Source of the DNA: JAJFFW01 sp038531315
Lineage (GTDB): Bacteria > Pseudomonadota > Alphaproteobacteria > Caulobacterales > Parvularculaceae
DNA length: 55,910 nt
Direction of reading: 5' to 3'
Assembly (NCBI GenBank): GCA_038531315.1
Contig: JBCBBT010000019.1
Span: forward strand, 1-55,910
In this document: piece after piece, positions 41,374-50,669 of the stretch
Layout: each line of letters begins with the position of its first letter
Numbering within the stretch: the stretch's first letter is position 1
Position numbers and translations under genes: made by a program
The notes under the pieces: model-generated
Seen by the model: the letters and a program-made list of their open reading frames with translations, nothing else
Told to the model about the DNA's origin: nothing
The model's database searches: none

Positions 41374-41883
41374 TTATGAGCCGACGCCGGTGATCGTCGT
41401 CGTGGCGTTGCGGTTCAGCGACCAGGCTTCTTCGCTCGCGCGCGGATCGAGCGGGCGCTCTTTACCGTAAGACACTGTCGTGACGCGCGAGCCGTCGACG
41501 CCAAGGCTTGAAAGATAGGCGCGGGCCGCTTCAGCGCGCCGGGCGCCGAGGGCAAGGTTGTATTCGCGTGTGCCGCGCTCATCGCAATTGCCTGCAACAA
41601 GGATGCGGGTTTCAGGATACTGTTTCAGCCAAGCCGCCTGGCGTGCGAGCGTCGCCTGCGCATCCGGCGTCAGCGTGTATTCATTGTAGGCGAAGAAAAC
41701 GCGGTTGCCTGCGTTGGCTTCGAGGTCGGCCTGAGAGCCCGGGACCGGACCGGTCGGCGCTGCGCGGGTCGCGCTGTCGCCGGCGTTACCAGCTACAACG
41801 TCCGGCCCTGTGCTCGCGCATGCAGCCATCAGCAGCATGGATGCCGCGACGCCGGCTGTCTTGATAATTGTTGTCATGTTCAT
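41374..41883 (-). CDS. pal: Peptidoglycan-associated lipoprotein Pal
   Basis: Pal anchors the outer membrane to peptidoglycan and is the outer-membrane end of the Tol-Pal machine. ATG at 41883 gives 169 residues with lipobox LLMAAC (Cys22) and a C-terminal OmpA-like domain: VFFAYNEYTLTPDAQATLARQ, VAGNCDERGTREYNLALGARRAEAA. GGAG lies upstream. A longer frame to 41958 is not needed. Confidence 0.97.
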   Translation of the reverse strand: MNMTTIIKTAGVAASMLLMAACASTGPDVVAGNAGDSATRAAPTGPVPGSQADLEANAGNRVFFAYNEYTLTPDAQATLARQAAWLKQYPETRILVAGNCDERGTREYNLALGARRAEAARAYLSSLGVDGSRVTTVSYGKERPLDPRASEEAWSLNRNATTTITGVGS

Positions 41884-42152
41884 GGCAAGTTCGCTCCGCT
41901 TCGCCTTATTTTCACATATCGGGCCTTGCGAGCGCGCCCCCGCGGTCAGCCCCTCCAATGAAATCGTCCTGATCCTAGCCCTATCCTAGCTTTGTGACGT
42001 TTCCATCGCCTCAAGGTTAAAGCGCAAAGTTTAACCTTATATGGAACCGTAACTGTGTCGCCGTGATCGATCAAGCGCCGCCGTTACGGGGCAAAAATGA
42101 ATTTTCGTTTACTGCTGTGCAACAAATCGAGGCCTTTGCGCCGGGAGGCCCG
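41884..42152. other. tolB-pal intergenic region
   Basis: The 269-bp gap contains no gene. A direct repeat ATCCTAGCCCTATCCTAGC lies near 41970-41990. A separate pal promoter is likely given the distance, but I cannot assign -35/-10 elements with confidence. Confidence 0.35.
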
Positions 42153-43541
42153 CTAAGGCAGTAACGGCGACCATGCGGGGTCGGAAGCATCGCCCGGCGT
42201 TCGCACCCGCCGCAAATTTCGCCCCGTCAGATCAACCGACCAGAGAGCGGTTGCGCCGCCATTGCCCCTGCGACCGGAAGGCGATTGCCGATAGAACATC
42301 AAAACCCGCCCGTTCGGCGACCAGGTCGGGCCTTCTTCGAAATAGCTTTCCGTCAACAGCCGTTCGCCGCGCCCGTCGGGTCTGATAACGCCGATATAAA
42401 AACGCCCTTTATAGGAGCGGGTAAACGCGATGAGATCGCCGCGCGGGCTCCAGACCGGGGTCTGATAACGCCCCTCGCCGAAGGTGATGCGCTTCACGTT
42501 CGAGCCGTCCGCATCCATCACATAAATCTGCTGCGAGCCGCCGCGGTCGGAGGTAAAAGCGATCCGGCGGCCGTCCGGCGACATGGTCGGCGAGGTGTCG
42601 ATCGCAAGATTGTCCGTCAGCCGCGTCAGGCGCCGCGTCGCGAGATCCATCTTGAAGACGTCGGAATTGCCGCCCCGCTCCATTGACATGATGACATCGG
42701 TGCCGTCGGGGGAAAATCTGGGTGCGAACGACATGCCGCGGAACCGGCCGAGCCGCTCCTGTTCGCCGGTTTCGATATTGAAGAGATAGACCTCACCCGG
42801 ACGATCGTCATAGAGCGCCATATAAGTGATCTGCTGTTGCGTCGGCGAGAAGCGCGGCGTCAAAACCTGATAGTTGAGGCCTTCGGTCAGAAGCACCGGA
42901 TTGGCGCCGTCCTGATCCATGATCATCAATCGCTTCACGCGCTTGATTTTCGGGCCGGTCTCATGGACGAAGACAACGCGCGTATCGAAATAGCCTTCCT
43001 CGCCGGTCAACGATTTGTAGACGAAATCAGCGACCTTGTGGGCGGCGCGCCGCCAGTTTTCGGCCGGCGTCTTGAACGCCACGGCGCCAAGCTGTTCATT
43101 GGAAAACACATCCCAAACGCGGGTCGCAACTTCGATGCGCCCGTCAGAAAGTTCACGCACCTCGCCGACCACCAGGACCTGCGCATTGATGATCCGCCAG
43201 TCGGCGAATTTCGGCCGCACATTGACGGTTGTCAGCTTCTCGATATAGGCGCGCTGATCGATGACCGAAAAAAGACCGGAGCGGTCAAGGTCCGACATGA
43301 TGACGCCGGTGATGTCGCGGCCAAGCGGCGCGATCGCATCGTCCGCCCCCAGAAAATCAGGCACGGCGACGGGCAACGGGTCGATATTGCCCTGGGTGAT
43401 GTCGATCTGGACGCGCGCCGCGGCGGAACCGGCGAATGCGCCAATTGCCGCGAGCGCAGCGACGACGCCGATCATCGCGCGGCGCCATGCGCCAAAGATT
43501 CGCCATGCATCAAGGGAAAACGGTCGGAAAACTCTTATCAT
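42153..43541 (-). CDS. tolB: Tol-Pal system periplasmic protein TolB
   Basis: TolB shuttles between Pal and OmpF-type partners in the periplasm. ATG at 43541 follows GAGG and gives 462 residues with a signal sequence (about 20-46, cut near SAAA-RVQ), an N-terminal domain and a six-bladed WD40-like beta-propeller: repeated motifs PRFSPDGTDVIMS, PTMSPDGRRIAFTSDRGG, PVWSPRGDLIAFT, PTWSPNGRVLMF. Fits between tolA and pal in the cluster. Confidence 0.97.
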   Translation of the reverse strand: MIRVFRPFSLDAWRIFGAWRRAMIGVVAALAAIGAFAGSAAARVQIDITQGNIDPLPVAVPDFLGADDAIAPLGRDITGVIMSDLDRSGLFSVIDQRAYIEKLTTVNVRPKFADWRIINAQVLVVGEVRELSDGRIEVATRVWDVFSNEQLGAVAFKTPAENWRRAAHKVADFVYKSLTGEEGYFDTRVVFVHETGPKIKRVKRLMIMDQDGANPVLLTEGLNYQVLTPRFSPTQQQITYMALYDDRPGEVYLFNIETGEQERLGRFRGMSFAPRFSPDGTDVIMSMERGGNSDVFKMDLATRRLTRLTDNLAIDTSPTMSPDGRRIAFTSDRGGSQQIYVMDADGSNVKRITFGEGRYQTPVWSPRGDLIAFTRSYKGRFYIGVIRPDGRGERLLTESYFEEGPTWSPNGRVLMFYRQSPSGRRGNGGATALWSVDLTGRNLRRVRTPGDASDPAWSPLLP

Positions 43542-43636
43542 CGAACGGGCCTCGTTTACTTGATCGCTCGGTTGCTGCCGAAAACAGCCAGAGCGCTGCC
43601 TATCACGCATCGGCGCGCAAAAATAAGGCGCGCATG

Positions 43637-44497
43637 TTAAAATCCGGCCATTTGGGTCGGATCGAAGTTCAACTGGAATTCCTTCCACGTCTCATACCGG
43701 TCCTGCGAGAGGAAATCATACGGCTGACAGGTGACCACGGCCCGGACCGCATTTTGCTCCGCCGCCTTCCAGAAACGGTTGCCAGAGAGATTGATCTGCA
43801 GTTGATTGGCGACGCGCGGCGCGCCTTTCAGGGTGCCGTCGCGATTGAGGTCGAACTCCACAATCACTTTCAGCTTTTCCGGTTCCGGCGCGCCGATCAC
43901 CGCGCTGGCGTTCCAGCACCGCGAAATCGCAGCGCGCATTTTTGCGGTCTCGCTGGCCGTTAATCGATCGCCGGCGCCGACCTGGGCGCGATCTTCCTCA
44001 CCCTGCTCCGCGGTTTGAGAGGGCGCGCTGCTTGCCGTCTTCGGTTCTTTTTTCGCCTTGTCGACCAGGGCCGACAACGCGTCGAGGTCGAGGTCGTCGT
44101 CCTCCGGTTCCTGTTTCGGCGGTTCCGGTTTGGGGGGCTCTTCTTTTGGGGGTTCAGGGGTCGGCTCTTCTTCAGGCGGCGCCGGCTCAGGCTCAGGGTC
44201 GGGTTCCACCGGCTCCGGCGCCGGTTCAGGCGTTTCTTCAACGGGCGCCGGTTCTTCCGCCGGGGCCTCTTCAGCGGGCTCTTCCGGCTGCGCATCCGGC
44301 TCAGGCGGCTCCTCAACCGGGGTCTCCTGCGCCGCGGGCACGCTTGTCGTCTCCGCGATTTCAGCGTCGGCGATCAGCTCAATCGGCACGTAGGGCTCGG
44401 GCGCCACATCGGGCCGCCAGCTTTCAGGCAGCGCGATAAACGCCGCCCCGACAATGCAGGCGTGCAGTAAGAGTGATGTGAGCAATCCGAACCGCAT
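43637..44497 (-). CDS. tolA: TolA-like energy transducer with acidic Pro/Glu-rich spacer
   Basis: TolA spans the periplasm and passes proton-motive force from TolQR to TolB-Pal. The 286-residue protein has an N-terminal TM (about 5-23), a spacer (54-135) made almost entirely of Pro, Glu and Ala (EEPAEEAPAEEPAPVEETPE...), and a C-terminal TolA/TonB-like domain (about 180-286) with two cysteines (194 and in VTCQPYDF). E. coli TolA uses a Lys/Ala-rich helix instead; this spacer resembles TonB. Position between tolR and tolB secures the call. Confidence 0.93.
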   Translation of the reverse strand: MRFGLLTSLLLHACIVGAAFIALPESWRPDVAPEPYVPIELIADAEIAETTSVPAAQETPVEEPPEPDAQPEEPAEEAPAEEPAPVEETPEPAPEPVEPDPEPEPAPPEEEPTPEPPKEEPPKPEPPKQEPEDDDLDLDALSALVDKAKKEPKTASSAPSQTAEQGEEDRAQVGAGDRLTASETAKMRAAISRCWNASAVIGAPEPEKLKVIVEFDLNRDGTLKGAPRVANQLQINLSGNRFWKAAEQNAVRAVVTCQPYDFLSQDRYETWKEFQLNFDPTQMAGF

Positions 44498-44527
44498 GGG
44501 GGCGAACGCGCTCCTTACCTGAAGGGT

Positions 44528-45007
44528 TTACTCGCCGCCAGTTCCGCCACCAGAACCGCCCGACGCGGGCGCGCCTTCCTGTTCGGTCAAAAGGCCAATG
44601 CGCTTGAAACCGGCGCCGTTGATCCGGCCCATGACCCGCACGACCTCGCCGTAAGACCGCGAACGGTCGCCACGGATGAAAATGCGCTGGTCATAGCCGG
44701 CGGTCGCTATGGCTTTGAGCCGCGGCACCAGATCATCGATCTCAACAGGCGTGTCCTGCAGGTAAATGACGCCGTCGCCGGCAACCGTCACGGTCAACGG
44801 CTCGCCCTGATCCTGGATCGGTTGCGCCGCCGTTTCCGGCAAATCAACTGCGACGCCTACGGACAATAATGGCGCGGCGACCATGAAAACGATCAGCAAC
44901 ACCAGCATGACGTCGACAAACGGCGTCACGTTAATCTCAGCCATCGGACGGGTGCGCCCGGGACTGTGGCGGCCGCCGCCGACATTCATCGCCATTGCGG
45001 GGATCAT
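44528..45007 (-). CDS. tolR: Biopolymer transport protein TolR (ExbD/TolR family)
   Basis: TolR forms, with TolQ, the proton channel of Tol-Pal. The 159-residue protein has AEINVTPFVDVMLVLLIVFMVAAPLL with the essential TM aspartate, then a periplasmic domain with LPETAAQPIQ and IFIRGDRSRSYGEVVRVMGRI. Its ATG directly follows the tolQ stop (TAG-ATG). The C-terminus is a short Gly-rich tail. Confidence 0.96.
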   Translation of the reverse strand: MIPAMAMNVGGGRHSPGRTRPMAEINVTPFVDVMLVLLIVFMVAAPLLSVGVAVDLPETAAQPIQDQGEPLTVTVAGDGVIYLQDTPVEIDDLVPRLKAIATAGYDQRIFIRGDRSRSYGEVVRVMGRINGAGFKRIGLLTEQEGAPASGGSGGGTGGE

Positions 45008-45769
45008 CTACCGCGCCCTTTCATCAAGCTGGCGCGACAGGATGGCGGAAAACTCGTCGGAAAAGCCCTGCAGGCGCACCGCAAAGGAATTGAGCGCCGC
45101 CGAATAGCGGTTGTAGCCGACAACGGCTGGGATGGCCGCAAGAAGGCCGAGCGCCGTTGCAAAAAGCGCCTCGGCGATGCCCGGCGCGACAACCGCAAGA
45201 TTTGTGTCCTTCGTGGCCGCAATCGCCTGGAACGCGGTCATGATCCCCCAGACGGTGCCGAGAAGGCCAACAAACGGCGCCGCCGATCCGATGGTCGCCA
45301 GAACGCCGAGATTTTTTTCCGCCCGCTCCAACTCGCGCGCTACGGCGACGCTCATCACCTTGTCGATGCGCTCGCGCGCGCCGGCGACAAGAGCGTCCGA
45401 GCGTCCGCCGTCTTTTTTGGTGCGGCCCCATTCGCCCATGCCGGCGGCGAAGACGCGCGCCATCGGGTGATCGGCTTTATCGCCAATTTTGCGATGCAGT
45501 TCATCAAGCGGCTTGCCGGACCAGAAGGCGTCCTCGAAGCGGCGCGATTTTGATTTCAGACGCCCGAACAGCATCGATTTGTCGATGATCACCGCCCAGG
45601 ACCAGACGGAGGCGAGGATCAGAATTCCCATCACCACCTTGACGACCGGGCCGGCGCTGAAAAACAGGCTCCACAGGCTGAACTCGCCGCCCAGTTCCGT
45701 CACCAGCGTCGCATCCGTTGCAACCGGCGTTGCGGCGGCCGCCGCCATCATTGCGAATTCTATCGCCAT
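45008..45769 (-). CDS. tolQ: Proton channel subunit TolQ (MotA/TolQ/ExbB family)
   Basis: The 253-residue protein has three hydrophobic helices: about 30-55 (SLFFSAGPVVKVVMGILILASVWSW), around 150-175 (GVLATIGSAAPFVGLLGTVWGIMTAF) and 190-215 (GIAEALFATALGLLAAIPAVVGYN), with the channel threonines in the latter two. First gene of the tol set proper after ybgC. Confidence 0.97.
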   Translation of the reverse strand: MAIEFAMMAAAAATPVATDATLVTELGGEFSLWSLFFSAGPVVKVVMGILILASVWSWAVIIDKSMLFGRLKSKSRRFEDAFWSGKPLDELHRKIGDKADHPMARVFAAGMGEWGRTKKDGGRSDALVAGARERIDKVMSVAVARELERAEKNLGVLATIGSAAPFVGLLGTVWGIMTAFQAIAATKDTNLAVVAPGIAEALFATALGLLAAIPAVVGYNRYSAALNSFAVRLQGFSDEFSAILSRQLDERAR

Positions 45770-46054
45770 CGTTTCAAAAACCCCTGCTTTTCGCCGCCTT
45801 TAATCCGGCGCGCGCGGGCGGGCGCCCACGCTGGTGTTTAACATCTCGGCCAGGCAAGCCCGGCGCACCGATCCCCCAGCACCGCCATCGTTACCATTGC
45901 GCGCCGCTGGCGGATATACCTTTTGCGCGACAATATCACAGCAAAATGGGGCGATGAGAGGGCTCGCAGTCGACAACCTTAAGGGTGTTCGCGCCGCCGC
46001 GGGCAACGATCCGCCAGGCTTTCAGAAGTTTAACCGCGCGGGCGGCGGCGAATT
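45770..46054. other. ybgC-tolQ gap
   Basis: A 285-bp stretch without a supported gene. It is long for an operon interior, so tolQ may have its own promoter here; none is obvious. Short open frames in it lack SD sites and family resemblance. Confidence 0.35.
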
Positions 46055-46504
46055 TCAAGCCGTATCGCCCGCCTGATTCGGTTCCGCGTGCGGCGCAAGG
46101 TGCGGGGCCAGAAGCGCGCGAATATCAGCCGGCAAACGGCGCGGGCGTCCGGTCAGCCCCATACAGGCCGCCTCAACCTCGGCGCCGGCGAGCACCGCGC
46201 CGTCTTTCAGGATTTCCTGACGCAGCCGCATGCGCGCCCCGGCGGCGCTGACAAAACGCGTTTCAACCCGGAGAAGATCGTCAATCCGCGCCGGCGAGCG
46301 CCAGTCAATGGTCATTGAGCGCACCGAAAAGGCGAGCGGCTCGTCGCGCGCCAGTAATTCCGTATGCGTCAGGCCGCAGGCGCGCAACGCATCCGTGCGC
46401 CCGCGCTCGAAGAATTTCAGATAATTCGCGTGATAAACAATCCCGGAAAAATCGGTGTCTTCATAATAGACGCGAATATCGATGGCGAACGGCGTATCGG
46501 TCAT
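46055..46504 (-). CDS. ybgC: Tol-Pal-associated acyl-CoA thioesterase YbgC
   Basis: Hotdog-fold thioesterase of 149 residues with the catalytic signature YYEDTDFSGIVYHANYLKFF (Asp18), and RTDALRACGLTH, standard for YbgC. It heads the tol-pal cluster. Its product acts on acyl-CoA or acyl-ACP, linked to phospholipid metabolism. Confidence 0.94.
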   Translation of the reverse strand: MTDTPFAIDIRVYYEDTDFSGIVYHANYLKFFERGRTDALRACGLTHTELLARDEPLAFSVRSMTIDWRSPARIDDLLRVETRFVSAAGARMRLRQEILKDGAVLAGAEVEAACMGLTGRPRRLPADIRALLAPHLAPHAEPNQAGDTA

Positions 46505-46583
46505 GGGGGGATTGCATAAGCCGATCGCACGTCAATGCATAGCCGCTGTCGTAATGGAGACGCCGCCCCCCCCGGCATCGATA

Positions 46584-46620
46584 CAAAAAAAAGCCCGGCG
46601 CCGCGCAAACGGGCCGGGCT
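46584..46620 (-). terminator. Rho-independent terminator after the EF-hand gene
   Basis: Reverse strand AGCCCGGC, 13-nt loop, GCCGGGCT then eight T. Arms are 46613-46620 and 46592-46599. It isolates the EF-hand gene from ybgC. Confidence 0.88.
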
Positions 46621-46644
46621 CTTTCAATGGCTGTTGAGCGCTTC

Positions 46645-46974
46645 TTAGCTGCCGCTGCTCTTTTTGGCTTCGTATTGTTTTTTGTGAGCGGCTTTGGCTT
46701 CGTCAAGCGAGAGCTTGCCGTCTTCACCAGCGGCTTCGGCAAATTTCGTGCGCACTTCGGCTTCGTCGAATTCTTCGCCGCCTTCAGCTTTTTTAGCGAG
46801 ATACTCATCGATATCGATTGCGCCGTCAGCATTCGCATCCGTCGCCGCGAATTTTTCCGCCATTTCAGCTTCCCAGTTGGCTTTGTCGCCTTCTTCGTGG
46901 TGACCGGCGAGCGCGCCGGCTGCGGACAATCCAGCAAAGCCGACGGCGGCCAGCGTAAGAGTGAGTTTTTTCAT
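46645..46974 (-). CDS. Small periplasmic EF-hand protein
   Basis: ATG at 46974 (GGAG, 7-nt spacing) gives 109 residues with a signal peptide (cut near ALA-GHH). One canonical EF-hand loop, DANADGAIDIDE (46-57), and a second degenerate one, AAGEDGKLSLDE (81-92), lacking the first Asp, are visible. The rest is Ala/Glu/Lys-rich helix. It probably binds calcium in the periplasm; partner unknown. Flanked by a terminator downstream and a long regulatory gap upstream, so it is a single-gene unit. Confidence 0.88.
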   Translation of the reverse strand: MKKLTLTLAAVGFAGLSAAGALAGHHEEGDKANWEAEMAEKFAATDANADGAIDIDEYLAKKAEGGEEFDEAEVRTKFAEAAGEDGKLSLDEAKAAHKKQYEAKKSSGS

Positions 46975-47232
46975 TGGTAATCTCCAAGTTTTTTGCACAT
47001 GAGCGCTTTTCAAAAACGCATCGTTTTACCGCATCGTATGAATGCGCCGTGTTTGTGGGACGCACGCAACGGCGCCCTCAAAAACGCGATCGTCGCCATA
47101 GCATGCGTTCGCGGTGCGGCTTCATATTACTTTGGTAAGATTTGATCGCGAGAAAACTGCGATCAGGCGCTCTTCAGGCGCGATGAACGGTTGTGCTGGA
47201 TTAACGTTAGGTAATGCGCTGCGGGCGTGCGC
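46975..47232. other. Regulatory gap upstream of the EF-hand gene
   Basis: The 258-bp gap has an inverted repeat TGATCGC (47143-47149) / GCGATCA (47159-47165) with a 9-bp spacer, and two GCATCGT direct repeats near 47018-47036. No gene is visible. It must hold the promoter for the leftward EF-hand gene. Confidence 0.4.
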
Positions 47233-47751
47233 CTAATTCGGGCGGGAATAGACAGTTATATTCGACAAAAGCGTATTGGCGCCGCCCTCGCTCAGAAAAA
47301 ACAACGACGCGATGCCCAGCGTAAAGACAGTCCATGTGCAGCCGAAAATCAGTAAAAAGAGGATCGACTTGTTCATGCCATGGGAAAGGACGGCGCGTTG
47401 CGGGCTGTCCGGGTCATAACGCACCGCGATGGACGCGCCCACCGGCAATGCGTCATGGAGTTCGCGATGAAACTGGCGGGCGCTCGAGCCCGAATAGCCA
47501 AATGCGATGTGGTCGCCGTCGTAATTTTGTCCTAAGACGGAATATGAATATTTGATTTCGGCGCGATATGTCGTGCCGTCGTCGTCGCTGTTGATTTTGA
47601 AGTCGCGCGCCGTGACTTCGCCTTGCGCGGTCGGCCAGGATTCCGCCTGTTTGGCGAGATGCAGCGAGCGGGCGCCGAAAAACAAAAGCCCGAGGCCGAC
47701 AGCCAGGAAAAGCCCCAAAAAGAGCGTTAAGCCAATTGTTCCCCAGCTCAT
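47233..47751 (-). CDS. DUF3592 membrane protein
   Basis: The 172-residue protein has an N-terminal helix (about 5-30, LTLFLGLFLAVGLGLLFFGA), an extracytoplasmic domain with WPTAQGEVTARDF, Y-rich strands and VGASIAVRYDPDSPQRAVL, then a second helix (about 130-152). That is the DUF3592 layout. Function unknown. GAGAGGA precedes the ATG. It lies downstream of ruvB. Confidence 0.87.
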   Translation of the reverse strand: MSWGTIGLTLFLGLFLAVGLGLLFFGARSLHLAKQAESWPTAQGEVTARDFKINSDDDGTTYRAEIKYSYSVLGQNYDGDHIAFGYSGSSARQFHRELHDALPVGASIAVRYDPDSPQRAVLSHGMNKSILFLLIFGCTWTVFTLGIASLFFLSEGGANTLLSNITVYSRPN

Positions 47752-47868
47752 CGCCGATCCTCTCGTTGCGCGTGCCGGATCGCAACATGATCCGGCGCTG
47801 CCGCTCCGCGCCAGTGTGGCCCGAAAAGCCCTAAAAAGAGGTTTGCGCCAGCGCGGACGGGCGCGGAC

Positions 47869-48901
<1,033 letters not shown>

Positions 48902-48909
<8 letters not shown>

Positions 48910-49468
48910 TTCGATGCCTTGTCAAAACCTCATCAAGGCGTTCGATAAATTCATGATTTATCCGCCTGGCCTCGTCATTAATTGTTGAGACCTGCTTCAT
49001 ATGACCATTCTGCCAGCGCACCAACCAATAGAGCAGAGCGATGAAGATGACCAAAGGCGTCAGGCTCAAGATCGCCGAAAGCCAAAATGGCGGCTCGTCA
49101 TCGTCGACATCATAGTCCGGCGCCGAGGACGGACCAAAAAAGAGGTAGAATTCCACCTCGGCGCCCGCATCGACGAGCCGATCCGCCAGATCCTGCGCAT
49201 TCGGCGTATTTGCGAAATACTTGCCCTCAGATTTGTCTATAAAGTATGTGTGGTAACCATTTCGGTTGATGCGCGCCTGCTCAATTAAGCCCGAGTCCAT
49301 GAACCGGCGAAACTTCGAATACGACACATACGCAAAACCCGCCTCACTGGCGGTTTCCGCTGTCAGATCGGGAATTGCCTGCGTCAGATCAGATGTTGTT
49401 TGCGCAGCGGCGCCAGACGCGGCAACCGTCACCAGGGTCAACACGATCCATTGGCGTAGCCGAAGCAT
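48902..49468 (-). CDS. Stand-alone FtsH-extracellular-domain-like membrane protein in the ruv operon
   Basis: The 188-residue protein has a signal peptide (cut near AAA-QTT), a soluble domain and one TM helix (about 128-150), then a short cytoplasmic tail ending in a helical INHEFIERLDEVLTRHRNG. Residues about 48-150 follow FtsH's N-terminal region closely: YVSYSKFRRFMDSGLIEQAR, a beta hairpin, ANTPNAQDLADRLVDAGAEV, then SLTPLVIFIALLYWLVRW. FtsH of this window has LSYSQVNARVKSGEVASVVI ... NRFDEAGVQVEI ... NMLPLLIFFAFIFFIMRQ. No AAA or protease domain follows. AGGGGGA precedes the ATG. Sits between ruvA and ruvB, overlapping ruvB. Confidence 0.8.
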
Positions 49469-49477
49469 CAATTCCCC

Positions 49478-50113
49478 CTAAGCATGCGCCAGCTCTTTAA
49501 GCGCGCCCTTGATCAGTTCTTCTACGATTTCCCCTGAGCCCGCCGCGCTCACGGCGGCCGCCACCGCGCGCCGCGCCTCAACGCCGTCATAACCGAGCCC
49601 CAACAGCGCGGAGACCGCGTCGGCGCACGCGCGCGTTTGATCGTCCGCCGGCGGCGGCGCGCCGCCGGCCTGGCGGGCGACAACCGTCAACGCGGCGCCC
49701 CCGGCGCCGGCGAGGCCGCCCAGTTTTGACTGCAATTCGGTGACAATGCGTTGCGCGATTTTCTTACCGACGCCGTGGGCGCGGCTGACCGCGGTCACAT
49801 CTTCGGCGGCGACGGCGTCGTATAAATCGTCCGGCGGCAACACCTGGAGAATGGCCAGCGCGTGTTTTGCGCCGACGCCCTGAACGCCCTGCAACAGACG
49901 GAAACACTGGCGTTCGGCTACGCTTGCAAAACCGTATAGCTTGATGAAATCTTCGCGTACGACCGTCTCGATGGACAAGGTCGCGGGCGCGCCTACGGCC
50001 AGATTTTGGAGCGTGCGCGCCGCGCCATAAACCTCATAACCGACGCCGCCGACATCGATCAGCGCACTGTCGACATCTACCGCGGCAACGGTTCCTTTAA
50101 GGCTCCCGATCAT
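49478..50113 (-). CDS. ruvA: Holliday junction branch migration protein RuvA
   Basis: RuvA binds the four-way junction and loads RuvB. The 211-residue protein starts MIGSLKGTVAAVD, with helix-hairpin-helix motifs (LLQGVQGVGAKHALAIL and VSRAHGVGKKIAQRIVTEL) and a C-terminal RuvB-binding domain (ADAVSALLGLGYDGVEARRAV). Its start overlaps the ruvC stop (ATGA). Confidence 0.97.
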   Translation of the reverse strand: MIGSLKGTVAAVDVDSALIDVGGVGYEVYGAARTLQNLAVGAPATLSIETVVREDFIKLYGFASVAERQCFRLLQGVQGVGAKHALAILQVLPPDDLYDAVAAEDVTAVSRAHGVGKKIAQRIVTELQSKLGGLAGAGGAALTVVARQAGGAPPPADDQTRACADAVSALLGLGYDGVEARRAVAAAVSAAGSGEIVEELIKGALKELAHA

Positions 50114-50619
50114 GAGGCGGCCCTTTCCAGGAGACGGCGCGCGTCCATGTGATGGGCATGACAGATCGCCACCGCGAGCGCGTCAGCCGCGTCGCTGGCC
50201 TGCGCGCCTGAGGCGGGCAGCAACACGCGCACCATTGCCTGGACCTGGCCCTTGTCGGCATGGCCTTTTCCGACCACGGATTTTTTCACCGTATTAGCGG
50301 CGTATTCGGCGACATCGAGTCCCGCCAGCGCCGGCGCCAGCAGCGCGACGCCGCGCGCAGCGCCCAAGACGAGCGCGTCGCGCGGGCTCGCATTGACGAA
50401 AGTTTCCTCAACCGCCGAGGCCGCCGGCTGGTGCGCCTCGATAATGGCGGTGAGCGACGAAAAAATCCGGCTCAGTTTCTCTGCGCGCGAGGCCGCCCGG
50501 GGCTGACGAATGACGCCCGCGGCGACAAAGCTGAGCCGCGGCCCGTCGCGGTCGATCACGCCCCAACCGGTGGCCGCCGTGCCGGGATCAAGGCCAAGAA
50601 TGCGAATCACTGTCGTCAT
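50110..50619 (-). CDS. ruvC: Crossover junction endodeoxyribonuclease RuvC
   Basis: RuvC resolves Holliday junctions. The 169-residue RNase H-fold nuclease has ILGLDPGTAATGWG (Asp11), AVEETFVN (Glu71) and ASDAADALAVAICH (Asp143, Asp146), the four acidic catalytic residues, and the VKKSVVGKGHADKGQVQAMV stretch. First gene of ruvC-ruvA-X-ruvB. Confidence 0.97.
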   Translation of the reverse strand: MTTVIRILGLDPGTAATGWGVIDRDGPRLSFVAAGVIRQPRAASRAEKLSRIFSSLTAIIEAHQPAASAVEETFVNASPRDALVLGAARGVALLAPALAGLDVAEYAANTVKKSVVGKGHADKGQVQAMVRVLLPASGAQASDAADALAVAICHAHHMDARRLLERAAS

Positions 50620-50669
50620 GCCGACAGCTTAAGGGCTTCGGAACGAAACGGAAACGTTTTGATCGGCGT

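Noticed and set aside
43942..44470. Long plus-strand frames opposite tolA (151-165 residues)
   Set aside because: They are mirrors of the Pro/Glu-rich tolA spacer, giving Arg/Gly- or Ser/Gly-rich low-complexity products.
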